DNA of 64,000 nucleotides from Kiloniellaceae bacterium. GTDB lineage: Bacteria; Pseudomonadota; Alphaproteobacteria; Kiloniellales; J153. Both the position numbers and the translations under genes were made by a program. The stretch's first letter is position 1, and the number at the start of each line of letters is the position of its first letter. Shown one piece after another: positions 25,604 through 34,093 of the stretch. Location of the stretch: NCBI GenBank assembly GCA_021776175.1, contig JAJFGJ010000035.1, forward strand, positions 1 to 64,000, in the 5' to 3' direction. The notes beneath the pieces are model-generated. The model ran no database searches. It saw nothing but the letters and a program-made list of their open reading frames with translations, and was not told the origin of the DNA.

Positions 25604-27250
25604 TCACAACCCTTTCGCCTTTTCCCTGAGCACGTATTTCTGAATCTTACCGGTCGATGTCTTTGGCAGGGGGCCGAAGACAATCGTGCGGGGCGTCTTG
25701 AAACGCGCCATGTTGTCGCGGCAGAAAGCGATGACTTCTTCCTGGCTCACCGCCGCGCCGGGCTTTAGCTCGATAAAGGCGCAAGGGGTTTCGCCCCACT
25801 TTTCATCCGGCTTGGCGACCACGGCGGCGGCGGCCACGGCCGGGTGCTTATACAAGACGCCTTCGACCTCGATTGAGGAGATGTTCTCGCCACCCGAGAT
25901 GATAATGTCCTTGGAGCGGTCTTTTAGCTCGATATAGCCGTCCGGGTGCCAGACCCCCAGATCGCCGGTGTGGAACCAGCCGCCCTCAAGCGCTTCCTTG
26001 GTCATGCCCGGGTTCTTCAGATAGCCCTTCATGACGATGTTGCCGCGCAACATGACTTCGCCCAGGGTCGCGCCGTCGCGCGGGACCGGGGCCAAGGTTT
26101 CCGGATTCGCCACCATCAGGTTCTCCAGCACCGGGTAGACGACCCCCTGGCGCGCCTTGAACTCGGCCTGGCGTTCGATCGGCAGATCGTTCCATTCCTT
26201 TTGCCAGGCGCAAACCACCGCCGGTCCATAGACCTCGGTCAGGCCGTAGACGTGAATGACCTCGATGCCGGCTTCTTCCATGGCCGCCAGGACAGGCGCC
26301 GGCGGCGGCGCGGCGGCGGTCATCATGCGGACCTTTTGATCGAAGCCGCGGCGTTCGCTGTCGCTCGCCCCCAGGATGGTCTGCATCACGATGGGGGCGC
26401 CGCACAGGTGGGTCACGCCATGGTCCGCGAAGGCGTCGTGGATGCCCTTGGCGTCGACCTTGCGCAGGCATACATGAGTGCCCGCCGCCGCGGTTACGGC
26501 CCAGGGAAAGCACCAGCCGTTGCAATGGAACATGGGCAGGGTCCAGAGGTAGACCGGATGCGGCGCGATCTCCCAAACCTGAATATTGCCCAGGGAATTC
26601 AGGTAGGCGCCCCGGTGGTGGTAGACCACGCCCTTGGGGTTGCCCGTGGTGCCGGAGGTGTAGTTGAGCGAGATTGCCTGCCACTCGTCGGCCGGCGGGG
26701 TCCACTCGTATTCCGGGTCGCCGGTCTCCAGGAAGGCCTCGTAGTCCATCTCGCCCAAAAGCGCGCCGTCTTCCCCGGCGGCCTCGGGATCGTCGATATC
26801 GATGACCAGGATATCTCTTCCCGCTTGCGCCAGCGCCGGCTCGATGACCGAGGCGAAGGCGGTATCGGTGATCAGGGCCTTGGCCTCGCCGTGGTTCAGG
26901 ATAAAGCCGATGGTCGCGGCATCCAGGCGCACGTTAAGCGCGTTCAGGACCGCGCCCGCCATGGGCACCCCGAAATGGGCCTCGAACATGGGCGGCGTGT
27001 TGGGGGCCATGACTGCCACCGTGTCGCCCGGTCCGATTCCGCGCCGCCGCAAGGCGGAGGCGAAGCGCCGGCAGCGGGCATAAGTCTCGGCCCAGGTGCG
27101 CCGGGTCGCGCCATGGATGACCGCCGTGCGTCCGGGATAGATTTCGGCCGTGCGCGGCAGGAACGACAGCGGCGTCAGCGGCGCGAAATTCGCGGGGCCA
27201 GGGGCAAGGCCGATCTCCGGCTTCTGAGTCTGGGTCTCGTGCTCGTTCAT
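25604..27250 (-). CDS. AMP-forming acyl-CoA synthetase (DmdB-like)
   Basis: A 548-residue ANL-family ligase that activates a carboxylic acid to its CoA thioester through an acyl-adenylate. Motifs: LNYTSGTTGNPKGV (A3 loop, about residue 188), YGLTEVYGP (A5), TGDLGVWHPDGYIEL (A7-A8 hinge) and the C-terminal catalytic Lys in KTSTGKIQKYVLR. The length and motifs are close to medium-chain and methylthiopropionyl-CoA ligases; the substrate is not decided. It is divergent from prpE across a 205-nt gap. Confidence 0.88.
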   Translation of the reverse strand: MNEHETQTQKPEIGLAPGPANFAPLTPLSFLPRTAEIYPGRTAVIHGATRRTWAETYARCRRFASALRRRGIGPGDTVAVMAPNTPPMFEAHFGVPMAGAVLNALNVRLDAATIGFILNHGEAKALITDTAFASVIEPALAQAGRDILVIDIDDPEAAGEDGALLGEMDYEAFLETGDPEYEWTPPADEWQAISLNYTSGTTGNPKGVVYHHRGAYLNSLGNIQVWEIAPHPVYLWTLPMFHCNGWCFPWAVTAAAGTHVCLRKVDAKGIHDAFADHGVTHLCGAPIVMQTILGASDSERRGFDQKVRMMTAAAPPPAPVLAAMEEAGIEVIHVYGLTEVYGPAVVCAWQKEWNDLPIERQAEFKARQGVVYPVLENLMVANPETLAPVPRDGATLGEVMLRGNIVMKGYLKNPGMTKEALEGGWFHTGDLGVWHPDGYIELKDRSKDIIISGGENISSIEVEGVLYKHPAVAAAAVVAKPDEKWGETPCAFIELKPGAAVSQEEVIAFCRDNMARFKTPRTIVFGPLPKTSTGKIQKYVLREKAKGL

Positions 27251-27455
27251 GGCATCCCGTCGTACTGGCCAGCCTTAGGGAGGATTTGGGCCGGTTCTGG
27301 GTTCGAATTTATACGAGGCCTGAAGGTGCGGCAAAGAGCGATTTTTCACCCGGCCCTTTGTCCTGCATCAATTGCAAGACTTGGCCTTTTGCCGCATTCT
27401 CCGCCTAAGCCTTGAACCGGGGCGCCGCGAGAAAAATAACGGGAGGATTTAGCGA

Positions 27456-29354
27456 ATGGGCCGTTTCGATGACATACACGCGCGCTCCCTGACCGATCCG
27501 GAGGGTTTTTGGGGCGAAGCCGCCGAGGCGATCCACTGGGACCGCAAGTGGGACAAGGTTCTCGACGAGTCGCGGCCGCCTTTCTACCGCTGGTTTAGCG
27601 GCGGGATTCTGAACACCTGCCACAACGCCCTCGACCGGCACGTCGAGAATGGCCGCGCCGATCAGGCCGCGCTCATCTACGACAGCCCGGTCACCGATAC
27701 CGTCGAGAGCTACACCTACCGGGAGCTGCGCGATACGGTCGCGCGTTGCGCCGGGGCGCTGGCGGCGCAAGGCGTCGTCAAGGGCGACCGGGTCATCGTC
27801 TACATGCCGATGATTCCGCAGGCGGCTATCGCCATGTTGGCTTGCGCGCGCCTGGGCGCGATACACTCCGTGGTTTTCGGCGGCTTCGCGGCCAACGAAC
27901 TGGCCACGCGCATCGACGACGCCAAGCCCAAGATGATCCTCTCCGCCTCCTGCGGTGTCGAGGTCAATCGGGTCATTCCCTACAAACCCCTGCTGGACGC
28001 TGCGATCGAGCTGGCGGCGCACAAACCGGCCCACTGCCTGATCCTGCAGCGGCCCATGGAAAAAGCCGCCATGACCGCCGGCCGCGATCTCGATTGGGAC
28101 CAGGCCTTGGCCGCCGCGCGCCCGCACGATTGCGTGCCGGTGGCCGCGACCGATCCGCTCTATATCCTCTATACCTCCGGCACCACCGGCGAACCCAAGG
28201 GCATCGTGCGCGACAACGGCGGCCATGCGGTGGCGCTGAAGTGGTCGATGAAAAACATCTACAACGTCGATCCGGGCGAGGTGTATTGGGCCGCCTCCGA
28301 TGTCGGCTGGGTGGTTGGCCACTCCTACATCGTGTACGCGCCTTTGCTGCATGGCTGCACGACCGTCATGTACGAGGGCAAGCCGGTCGGCACCCCCGAT
28401 CCGGGCGCCTTCTGGCGCGTCATCTCCCAGCACAAGATCGGCACCATGTTTACCGCGCCCACGGCGTTTCGCGCGATCCGCCAGCAGGACCCGGGCGGCG
28501 AGTTCATGAGCAAATACGATTTGTCGAAGTTCCGGACCTTGTTCCTGGCCGGCGAGCGCTGCGATCCCGACACGCTCCACTGGGCCCAGGAAAAGCTGAA
28601 GGTGCCGGTCATCGACCACTGGTGGCAGACCGAAACCGGCTGGTCGATCGCCTCCAACTGCCTGGGTATCGAGGAACTGCCGGTTAAGGCGGGATCGCCC
28701 ACGCGCGGGGTGCCGGGCTGGGACTTGCGGGTTCTGGATGCGCAAGGCGAGGAGGTGGCGCCCGGCAAGATCGGCGCGATCGCCGGTAAGCTGCCCATGC
28801 CGCCCGGCTGCGCCCCGACCTTGTGGAACGCCGAAGACCGCTTTCACCAATCGTACCTGGCCAGTTTTCCGGGCTACTACGAGACCGGCGACGCCGGTTA
28901 TATCGATGACAACGGCTACGTCTATGTCATGGCGCGCACCGACGACATCATCAACATCGCCGGCCACCGCCTTTCGACCGGCGCCATGGAGGAGGTCCTG
29001 GCCTCCCATCCCGATGTCGCCGAATGCGCCGTGATCGGGGTTCAGGATCAACTCAAGGGGCAGCTGCCGGTCGGCTTCCTGGTGCTCAGCGCCGGGGTCG
29101 ATAAAGCGGGCGCGGAAATCGTCAAGGAGGTCGTGCAACTGGTGCGCGACAAGATCGGCCCGGTCGCGGCCTTCAAGGCGGCGGCCGTGGTCAAGCGCCT
29201 GCCCAAGACCCGCTCCGGCAAAATCCTGCGCGCCACCATGCGTGCCATCGCCGACAGCGAGCCCTACAAGACGCCGGCGACCATCGACGACCCCGCAATC
29301 CTGAACGAGATCGCGGACTCACTGAAAAGCATTGGCTATGCAAAGGGAACTTAA
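27456..29354 (+). CDS. prpE: Propionyl-CoA synthetase
   Basis: A 632-residue acetyl/propionyl-CoA synthetase-type ligase. The N-terminal part WGEAAEAIHWDRKWDKVLD and the motif LYTSGTTGEPKGIVRDNGGH are typical of PrpE. The adenylate contact WWQTETGW and the acetylatable Lys in KTRSGKILRATMR are present. Size fits PrpE (about 630 aa) better than Acs (about 650 aa). AGGAGG-type site precedes the ATG. An SDR gene begins 3 nt after its stop, so they share a transcript. No methylcitrate-cycle genes are in view. Confidence 0.9.
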   Translation: MGRFDDIHARSLTDPEGFWGEAAEAIHWDRKWDKVLDESRPPFYRWFSGGILNTCHNALDRHVENGRADQAALIYDSPVTDTVESYTYRELRDTVARCAGALAAQGVVKGDRVIVYMPMIPQAAIAMLACARLGAIHSVVFGGFAANELATRIDDAKPKMILSASCGVEVNRVIPYKPLLDAAIELAAHKPAHCLILQRPMEKAAMTAGRDLDWDQALAAARPHDCVPVAATDPLYILYTSGTTGEPKGIVRDNGGHAVALKWSMKNIYNVDPGEVYWAASDVGWVVGHSYIVYAPLLHGCTTVMYEGKPVGTPDPGAFWRVISQHKIGTMFTAPTAFRAIRQQDPGGEFMSKYDLSKFRTLFLAGERCDPDTLHWAQEKLKVPVIDHWWQTETGWSIASNCLGIEELPVKAGSPTRGVPGWDLRVLDAQGEEVAPGKIGAIAGKLPMPPGCAPTLWNAEDRFHQSYLASFPGYYETGDAGYIDDNGYVYVMARTDDIINIAGHRLSTGAMEEVLASHPDVAECAVIGVQDQLKGQLPVGFLVLSAGVDKAGAEIVKEVVQLVRDKIGPVAAFKAAAVVKRLPKTRSGKILRATMRAIADSEPYKTPATIDDPAILNEIADSLKSIGYAKGT

Positions 29355-29357
29355 AGT

Positions 29358-30134
29358 ATGCGTTTGAAGGACCAAGTCGCCATCGTCACCGGCGCGGCTA
29401 GAGGCATCGGCTTGGCTTGCGCCAAGCGTTTTGCCGCCGAGGGCGCCAAGGTGGTGCTCTCCGATGTCGAGGTCGAGGCGGGCGAGCGGGCGGCAGAGGA
29501 GATACAGGCCAGCGGCGCCGACGCCCTGTTCGTGAAGTGCGATGTGGGCGATAAGGCCGAGGTTGAGGCCTTGATGGAGTCCGCCGTAGCCGCCTTCGGC
29601 CGGATGGATATCCTGGTCGCCAACGCCGGTATCGTCCATGCCAGCGACTTTCTGGAGCTTGAGGAAGCCGATTTCGATCGCGTGATCCGGGTCAATCTCA
29701 AGGGCGTGTTCCTGACCGGCCAGGCCGCCGCGCGCCAGATGGTCAAGCAAGGCGGCGGCGGGGCCATCGTCAACATGTCCTCGGTCAACGCGGTCATGGC
29801 GATCCCCGCGATCACGCCCTATGTCGCGGCCAAGGGCGGTGTCAATCAGTTGACCAAGGTCATGTCCCTGGCGCTGGTCGACAAGGGTATACGGGTCAAT
29901 GGCATTGGCCCCGGCTCCATCGCGACCGAGATGGCCGAGGCGGTATTGAGCGATCCGGAAAAACGCCGGGGCGCGCTCTGCCGCACCCCCATGGGACGTT
30001 TCGGAGAACCGGACGAGGTCGCCAAGGTGGCGGTCTTTCTCGCCTCGGACGATTCCAGCTACATCACCGGCCAGATCATCTACCCCGACGGCGGCCGCCT
30101 GGCGCTCAACTACACCGTGCCGGTGGAGGATTAG
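29358..30134 (+). CDS. Short-chain dehydrogenase/reductase
   Basis: A 258-residue classical SDR. The NAD(P) motif TGAARGIG is at residues 11-18, NAG at 89-91, and the catalytic Ser141/142, Tyr155 and Lys159 are present (YVAAKGG). Asp36 after the second strand (VLSDVEV) favours NAD over NADP. It is placed 3 nt after prpE and probably acts on a small alcohol or 3-hydroxyacyl substrate. Substrate cannot be named. A dispersed 84-nt repeat follows. Confidence 0.88.
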   Translation: MRLKDQVAIVTGAARGIGLACAKRFAAEGAKVVLSDVEVEAGERAAEEIQASGADALFVKCDVGDKAEVEALMESAVAAFGRMDILVANAGIVHASDFLELEEADFDRVIRVNLKGVFLTGQAAARQMVKQGGGGAIVNMSSVNAVMAIPAITPYVAAKGGVNQLTKVMSLALVDKGIRVNGIGPGSIATEMAEAVLSDPEKRRGALCRTPMGRFGEPDEVAKVAVFLASDDSSYITGQIIYPDGGRLALNYTVPVED

Positions 30135-30158
30135 GTCACCTGCTCATCAACGCAAAAT

Positions 30159-30242
30159 CGTCATCCCGGACTTGATCCGGGATCTTCGTTAGAGACCAGG
30201 CTCGATACAACCCAAAGATCCCGGATCAAGTCCGGGATGACG
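30159..30242. repeat. 84-nt dispersed inverted repeat, copy 2
   Basis: Same length and arm structure as 1646-1729, left arm CGTCATCCCGGACTTGATCC, right arm its inverse. It lies between the convergent SDR and aspartoacylase-like genes, where a hairpin could end both transcripts. Confidence 0.92.
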
Positions 30243-30262
30243 ATGTTACTAGTTGCTTGACC

Positions 30263-31222
30263 CTAATCGGCGTCGATATAGCGCCCGAAGCGGACCGCCG
30301 ATTCGCCCCGGCGCAGGCGCCGCGACGGCATGATCAGGACGCACTCGTCATAGGGCGTTGTCACCGCCCGGCCGCCGTCGTGGCCGATGACGGTGCCGCC
30401 TTTCGCGATGACCTCCATGCCTCGAAAATCCTGGGTGAAGGTGAAGCTGTCGGTCTCGATGGTCGCCGGGCCCGTTACCTCGATGAAGGCTTGCGCGGGC
30501 GGCGGTTCTTTCGGCAAGTGCGGGACCGCGAAGCCGGCATCGACGACGCCGGTGTGAAGCAGAAATCGTAACGCGGTTTCCATGGCGACCGAGCCGCTGC
30601 TTTTCTCCCAATGCTGTCCGCACTCGACGAGCAGGGCATTCTTGTCGCTTTCGGCCAAGCCGAAGTCGGCATAGTCGCGCATGCGCGTGCCGGCCGCGTG
30701 GCCGGGGTCGCTGACCACGGTCTGGGGCACGCCGACTTCGCGCGCCAGGCGGCGGCCCTTGGCCAGGGGACCCGCCATCATGAGCGGCGCCGTCGCATGC
30801 TGCATGGAATGGATATCGAGCAGCAGATCGGCGCTGTCGATCAGGGGCCGCAACTCGCGGGCGCGGCGCAGTTCGCGGCTGTCGCGCGGGCCCTCCAAGG
30901 TATCGGCGCTCCAGACCCGGTTGAAATCCTCGTCCAGATAGCGCGAGGCGTTGGGAGCCTCGGGATCGAAGCTCTCATAAGCGGCGATGTTCGCGAAAGC
31001 CAGGGTCAGGCGGCCCTTGAGCGGCCGCACATTCTGGCGGAACAGGAAATCAAGAGCGATGGCGCCGCATAGCTCGTTGCCATGGACCAGGGCCGTGAGC
31101 ACCGCGTGCGGGCCCGGCGCGCCGCTATCGAAGCTGGTGACGTAGTCCATGCCCGTGTTCCCGGCCCGGTAGGGGGCGAGGTCGGGACCCTGGAGGTCTA
31201 TCGAATAGTTTGGGCAGGACAT
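30263..31222 (-). CDS. Succinylglutamate desuccinylase/aspartoacylase family protein
   Basis: A 319-residue zinc carboxypeptidase-like deacylase (M14 family fold). Zinc ligands fit His48 and Glu51-region in LVHGNELCG and His138 in LLLDIHSMQ; an Asn-Arg pair in EDFNRVW is typical of substrate-carboxylate binding. The enzyme would remove an acyl group from an N-acyl amino acid or peptide. I prefer the ATG at 31222, since the longer start at 31264 adds a basic leader and lies next to the PilZ gene. The C-terminal third is a beta-rich domain as in aspartoacylase-like proteins. Single gene. Confidence 0.82.
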   Translation of the reverse strand: MSCPNYSIDLQGPDLAPYRAGNTGMDYVTSFDSGAPGPHAVLTALVHGNELCGAIALDFLFRQNVRPLKGRLTLAFANIAAYESFDPEAPNASRYLDEDFNRVWSADTLEGPRDSRELRRARELRPLIDSADLLLDIHSMQHATAPLMMAGPLAKGRRLAREVGVPQTVVSDPGHAAGTRMRDYADFGLAESDKNALLVECGQHWEKSSGSVAMETALRFLLHTGVVDAGFAVPHLPKEPPPAQAFIEVTGPATIETDSFTFTQDFRGMEVIAKGGTVIGHDGGRAVTTPYDECVLIMPSRRLRRGESAVRFGRYIDAD

Positions 31223-31315
31223 GGCGGCCTCGCGCTTAAAACGCCAAAACTTAGCATAACCCAAGCGCGGGGTAATTTCACGATAGGGTGTGAAAACCGG
31301 CGAAGAACCCGGCGG

Positions 31316-31642
31316 CTAGAGAACCAGGCAAATACAGCGCAGAACGCGCTCAAGATCGCTGCTGGGGATTTGAAGTTCCATGCCGACATAGTCGCCTTCC
31401 CGCCAGGCGCAGCGGCCGCACAAAGTGCCGGCGACCGGGTGGTCGATGGCGATTACCTTGCCTTCCGGGACCTCGCCCTCGAAACGCAATTTCAGGCCGC
31501 CAAGGGATATGTCCTCGATATAGCAATTGTATATCTTGCCGCCCGCCGTCGCGGTCAGCGGAACCTGCTTGGAGACGGCGATTCGGTTATGCCGCCGCCG
31601 CCCGCTTTCTTCCAGTTGCTTTTGCGCCTTGGTCTGAGGCAT
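31316..31642 (-). CDS. PilZ domain protein
   Basis: A 108-residue single-domain PilZ protein, which binds cyclic di-GMP. The RxxxR-type motif is in GRRRHNRIAV (about residues 14-23) and the D/NxSxxG motif is EDISLGGLKL. It is followed by a beta barrel with two Cys (TLCGRCAW) and a C-terminal Cys. I chose the ATG at 31642; a reading from 31696 adds 18 residues without similarity. No cyclase gene is adjacent, so its partner is unknown. Confidence 0.82.
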   Translation of the reverse strand: MPQTKAQKQLEESGRRRHNRIAVSKQVPLTATAGGKIYNCYIEDISLGGLKLRFEGEVPEGKVIAIDHPVAGTLCGRCAWREGDYVGMELQIPSSDLERVLRCICLVL

Positions 31643-31800
31643 GCCATTCCCAGCATGATCGCGCGAACATGGGGCCGCGCCAGATAGTATATTCAACCGG
31701 CACGGTTAACGAAGTCTTGCGGTGCTTTGGAAAATAACGCCGGAACGCGCGATATACACTATATATGCGTGAGAAATCAGTCGTTACAGCTAGAATCGCT

Positions 31801-33306
31801 TTACCCGCCCGCCCCGGCGCCGTTTTGAACCCGCCGCACCGCGTCGAGCCACCCGGCGTAGCGGGCGTCGCGCTCGGCCTCGCCGCCGCGCGGCTCGAAC
31901 CGTCCGGCGCTTTGCCAAGTTGCCGCGATACCCTCAAGGCCCTCGAAGAATCCGCTACGCAAGCCGGCCAGGCAGGCGGCGCCCAAGGCCGTCGTCTCGG
32001 CCACCACGGGCCGCTCGACCGGCACGCCCAGCACATCGGCGAGGGTTTGCAGCATCCAGTCGTTGGCCACCATGCCGCCGTCCACCCGCAGAGTGTCGAG
32101 CTTGGCGGCGCCGTCGGCGCCCATGGCCTGCAGCAGATCGCGGGTTTGGAAACACACCGCCTCCAGGGCGGCGCGGGCGATTTCCGCCGGGCCGCTGGCG
32201 CGGGTCAGGCCCAGGATCGCGCCACGCGCATGAGGGTCCCAATAGGGCGCGCCAAGGCCGGTGAAGGCGGGCACCATGTAAACCTTCTGGTCCGGGTCGG
32301 CGGCGCGCGCCAGGCTTTCGGTCTCGGCCGCCGAGCCGATGATTTTCAGGCCGTCGCGCAGCCATTGGATCGCCGCGCCGGCGACGAAAATGCTGCCTTC
32401 CAAGGCGTAAGTTGTCTCGCCCGAGACGCGGTAGGCGATGGTGGTCAAAAGACGGTTACGGGATCGCAGCGGTTTAGTTCCCGTGTTCATGAGCGCGAAA
32501 CATCCGGTGCCATAGGTCGACTTGGTCATGCCCGGACGGAAACAGGCCTGGCCGACCGCCGCCGCCTGCTGGTCCCCGGCGACACCGCTTATGGGGATCG
32601 GCTCGCCGAACAGGCTTTTCGGCGCGGTGCCGAAATCGCCGTCGCTGTCGCGCACCTCGGGCAAGATCGCGGCCGGCACGTTGAAAATCTTGAGCAGATC
32701 TTCGTCCCAGACATGGCGCTTGATGTCGAACAGCATGGTGCGCGCGGCATTGGTGGCGTCGGTCGCGTGGACCGCGCCTTCGGTCAGGCGCCACAACAGA
32801 AAGCTATCGATGGTGCCGAAGGCCAGCTCCCCGCGCGCCGCGCGCTCGCGCGCCCCGGGCACCCGGTCGAGTATCCAGGCCGCCTTGGTGGCGGAGAAAT
32901 ACGAATCGATCAGCAGCCCGGTACGTTCCTGCACCATGTCCGCGTGTCCGGCTTCGCGCAGGGCTTCGCAAATCTCCGCGGTGCGCCGGTCTTGCCATAC
33001 GATCGCGCGGTGGATCGGCGCGCCGGTCTCGCGATCCCAGATGACCGTGGTCTCGCGCTGATTGGTGATACCTATGGCCGCGACCTGGCTTGGCTCCAGG
33101 CCGGCGTTCTGGATCGCTTGGCGGGCAACCTCGAGCGTATCGCTCCAAATTTCCTCGGCGTCGTGTTCGACCCAGCCGGAGCGGGGAAAATGCTGTTCGA
33201 ATTCTTTCTGCGCCTGTCCGAGAGAGCGTCCGCGCGAATCGAACAGCATCGCCCGGCTGCTGGTCGTTCCCTGGTCGATAGAAAGAATCGCGCGCCGCTC
33301 CGTCAT
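31801..33306 (-). CDS. glpK: Glycerol kinase
   Basis: A 501-residue FGGY-family kinase that phosphorylates glycerol to sn-glycerol 3-phosphate. The N-terminal phosphate loop [12 protein letters not shown], the glycerol-binding ITNQRETT region, and the C-terminal [16 protein letters not shown] and [11 protein letters not shown] motifs are present. I chose the ATG at 33306, which starts [13 protein letters not shown] as in the family; a reading from 33321 adds five residues. No glpF or glpD is adjacent. Confidence 0.95.
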   Translation of the reverse strand: MTERRAILSIDQGTTSSRAMLFDSRGRSLGQAQKEFEQHFPRSGWVEHDAEEIWSDTLEVARQAIQNAGLEPSQVAAIGITNQRETTVIWDRETGAPIHRAIVWQDRRTAEICEALREAGHADMVQERTGLLIDSYFSATKAAWILDRVPGARERAARGELAFGTIDSFLLWRLTEGAVHATDATNAARTMLFDIKRHVWDEDLLKIFNVPAAILPEVRDSDGDFGTAPKSLFGEPIPISGVAGDQQAAAVGQACFRPGMTKSTYGTGCFALMNTGTKPLRSRNRLLTTIAYRVSGETTYALEGSIFVAGAAIQWLRDGLKIIGSAAETESLARAADPDQKVYMVPAFTGLGAPYWDPHARGAILGLTRASGPAEIARAALEAVCFQTRDLLQAMGADGAAKLDTLRVDGGMVANDWMLQTLADVLGVPVERPVVAETTALGAACLAGLRSGFFEGLEGIAATWQSAGRFEPRGGEAERDARYAGWLDAVRRVQNGAGAGG

Positions 33307-33415
33307 CCGTTTCCTCCCCAAATTTCTTGCTTATACCGCCGAACTTACAGCGCGCCATGGTGGGTGTCTCTCCGGCAAAGATCAAGCCGGTGAATACCGC
33401 GTTCGAGAGGATTGC

Positions 33416-33429
33416 TTGACCTGAATCAA
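33416..33429 (+). promoter_or_regulatory. FNR/FixK-type box upstream of hsp20
   Basis: TTGACCTGAATCAA matches the FNR/FixK consensus TTGAT-N4-ATCAA in 9 of 10 positions. It ends 88 nt before the hsp20 ATG. Such a box suggests the small heat-shock protein is induced under low oxygen. The core promoter elements are not clear. The site is also about 110 nt upstream of glpK on the other strand. Confidence 0.55.
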
Positions 33430-33517
33430 GGAAAATTCGGCGGCAATAGTGTATGCGCTTCCTTAGTCGGGCCGGAGGTCCGTCCGGCCCTGAAGGTGTA
33501 GTACGGAGGGTTGGAAA

Positions 33518-34066
33518 ATGACCAGGAACGTTACGGTCGAGAAGGCGGGATCTCGGGCGCGGGGGGAGAGTGCGAAGCCTGCGGCCGGTGCCTATCCCAT
33601 GCTCGCGCTGCGCGATCAAATGGATCGCCTGTTCGACAATTTCATGAAGGATTGGCGATTGCCGTCGCTATCGCACGATATCTTCGGCCTCGCGCCCCTT
33701 GAGCTACCGTCCTGGGGCGGGGGCGAGGGTAGTGCCGATGTCCGCTTCGACGTTAGCGAGACCGAGGATGCCATCGAAGTTACCGCTGAGTTGCCCGGTA
33801 TCGACGAAAAAGACCTTGAGATATCGGTCGCCGAAGGGATGCTCTCCATCAAGGGTGAGAAGAAATCGGAGAAAGAGACGAAGGAACGCGAATACTATCT
33901 GTCGGAGCGGTGCTACGGCTCCTTCTCCCGCACCATGCGGATGCCCGATACGGTCGATCAGGACATGGCCAAGGCCAGCTTCGACAAGGGCGTGCTGAGC
34001 ATCGTGCTGCCCAAGCGCGCCGAAAAGAAGGTCAAGAAGCGGAAGATCGCGGTTTCTAAGGTGTAG
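33518..34066 (+). CDS. Hsp20/alpha-crystallin family chaperone
   Basis: A 182-residue small heat-shock protein, an ATP-independent holdase. After a variable 70-residue N-terminus comes the alpha-crystallin domain (about residues 75-165): DVRFDVSETEDAIEVTAELPG, then LSIKGEKKSEKE and the AxxxxGVL-type motif here ASFDKGVLSIVLPK. The C-terminus is Lys-rich. GGAGGG lies nine bases before the ATG. Its upstream region holds an FNR-type box, so oxygen-linked control is possible. Confidence 0.93.
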   Translation: MTRNVTVEKAGSRARGESAKPAAGAYPMLALRDQMDRLFDNFMKDWRLPSLSHDIFGLAPLELPSWGGGEGSADVRFDVSETEDAIEVTAELPGIDEKDLEISVAEGMLSIKGEKKSEKETKEREYYLSERCYGSFSRTMRMPDTVDQDMAKASFDKGVLSIVLPKRAEKKVKKRKIAVSKV

Positions 34067-34093
34067 ACCGCGCCACGGTATCTACGCCGGTGC

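Noticed and set aside
27405-29138. 577-residue reading frame opposite prpE, and similar long antisense frames (for example 15341-16696 plus strand, 25946-27415 plus strand, 7714-8769 minus strand)
   Set aside because: They mirror clearly recognised genes, are rich in Arg/Gly/His/Pro from reversed GC-rich codons, and show no family motif.
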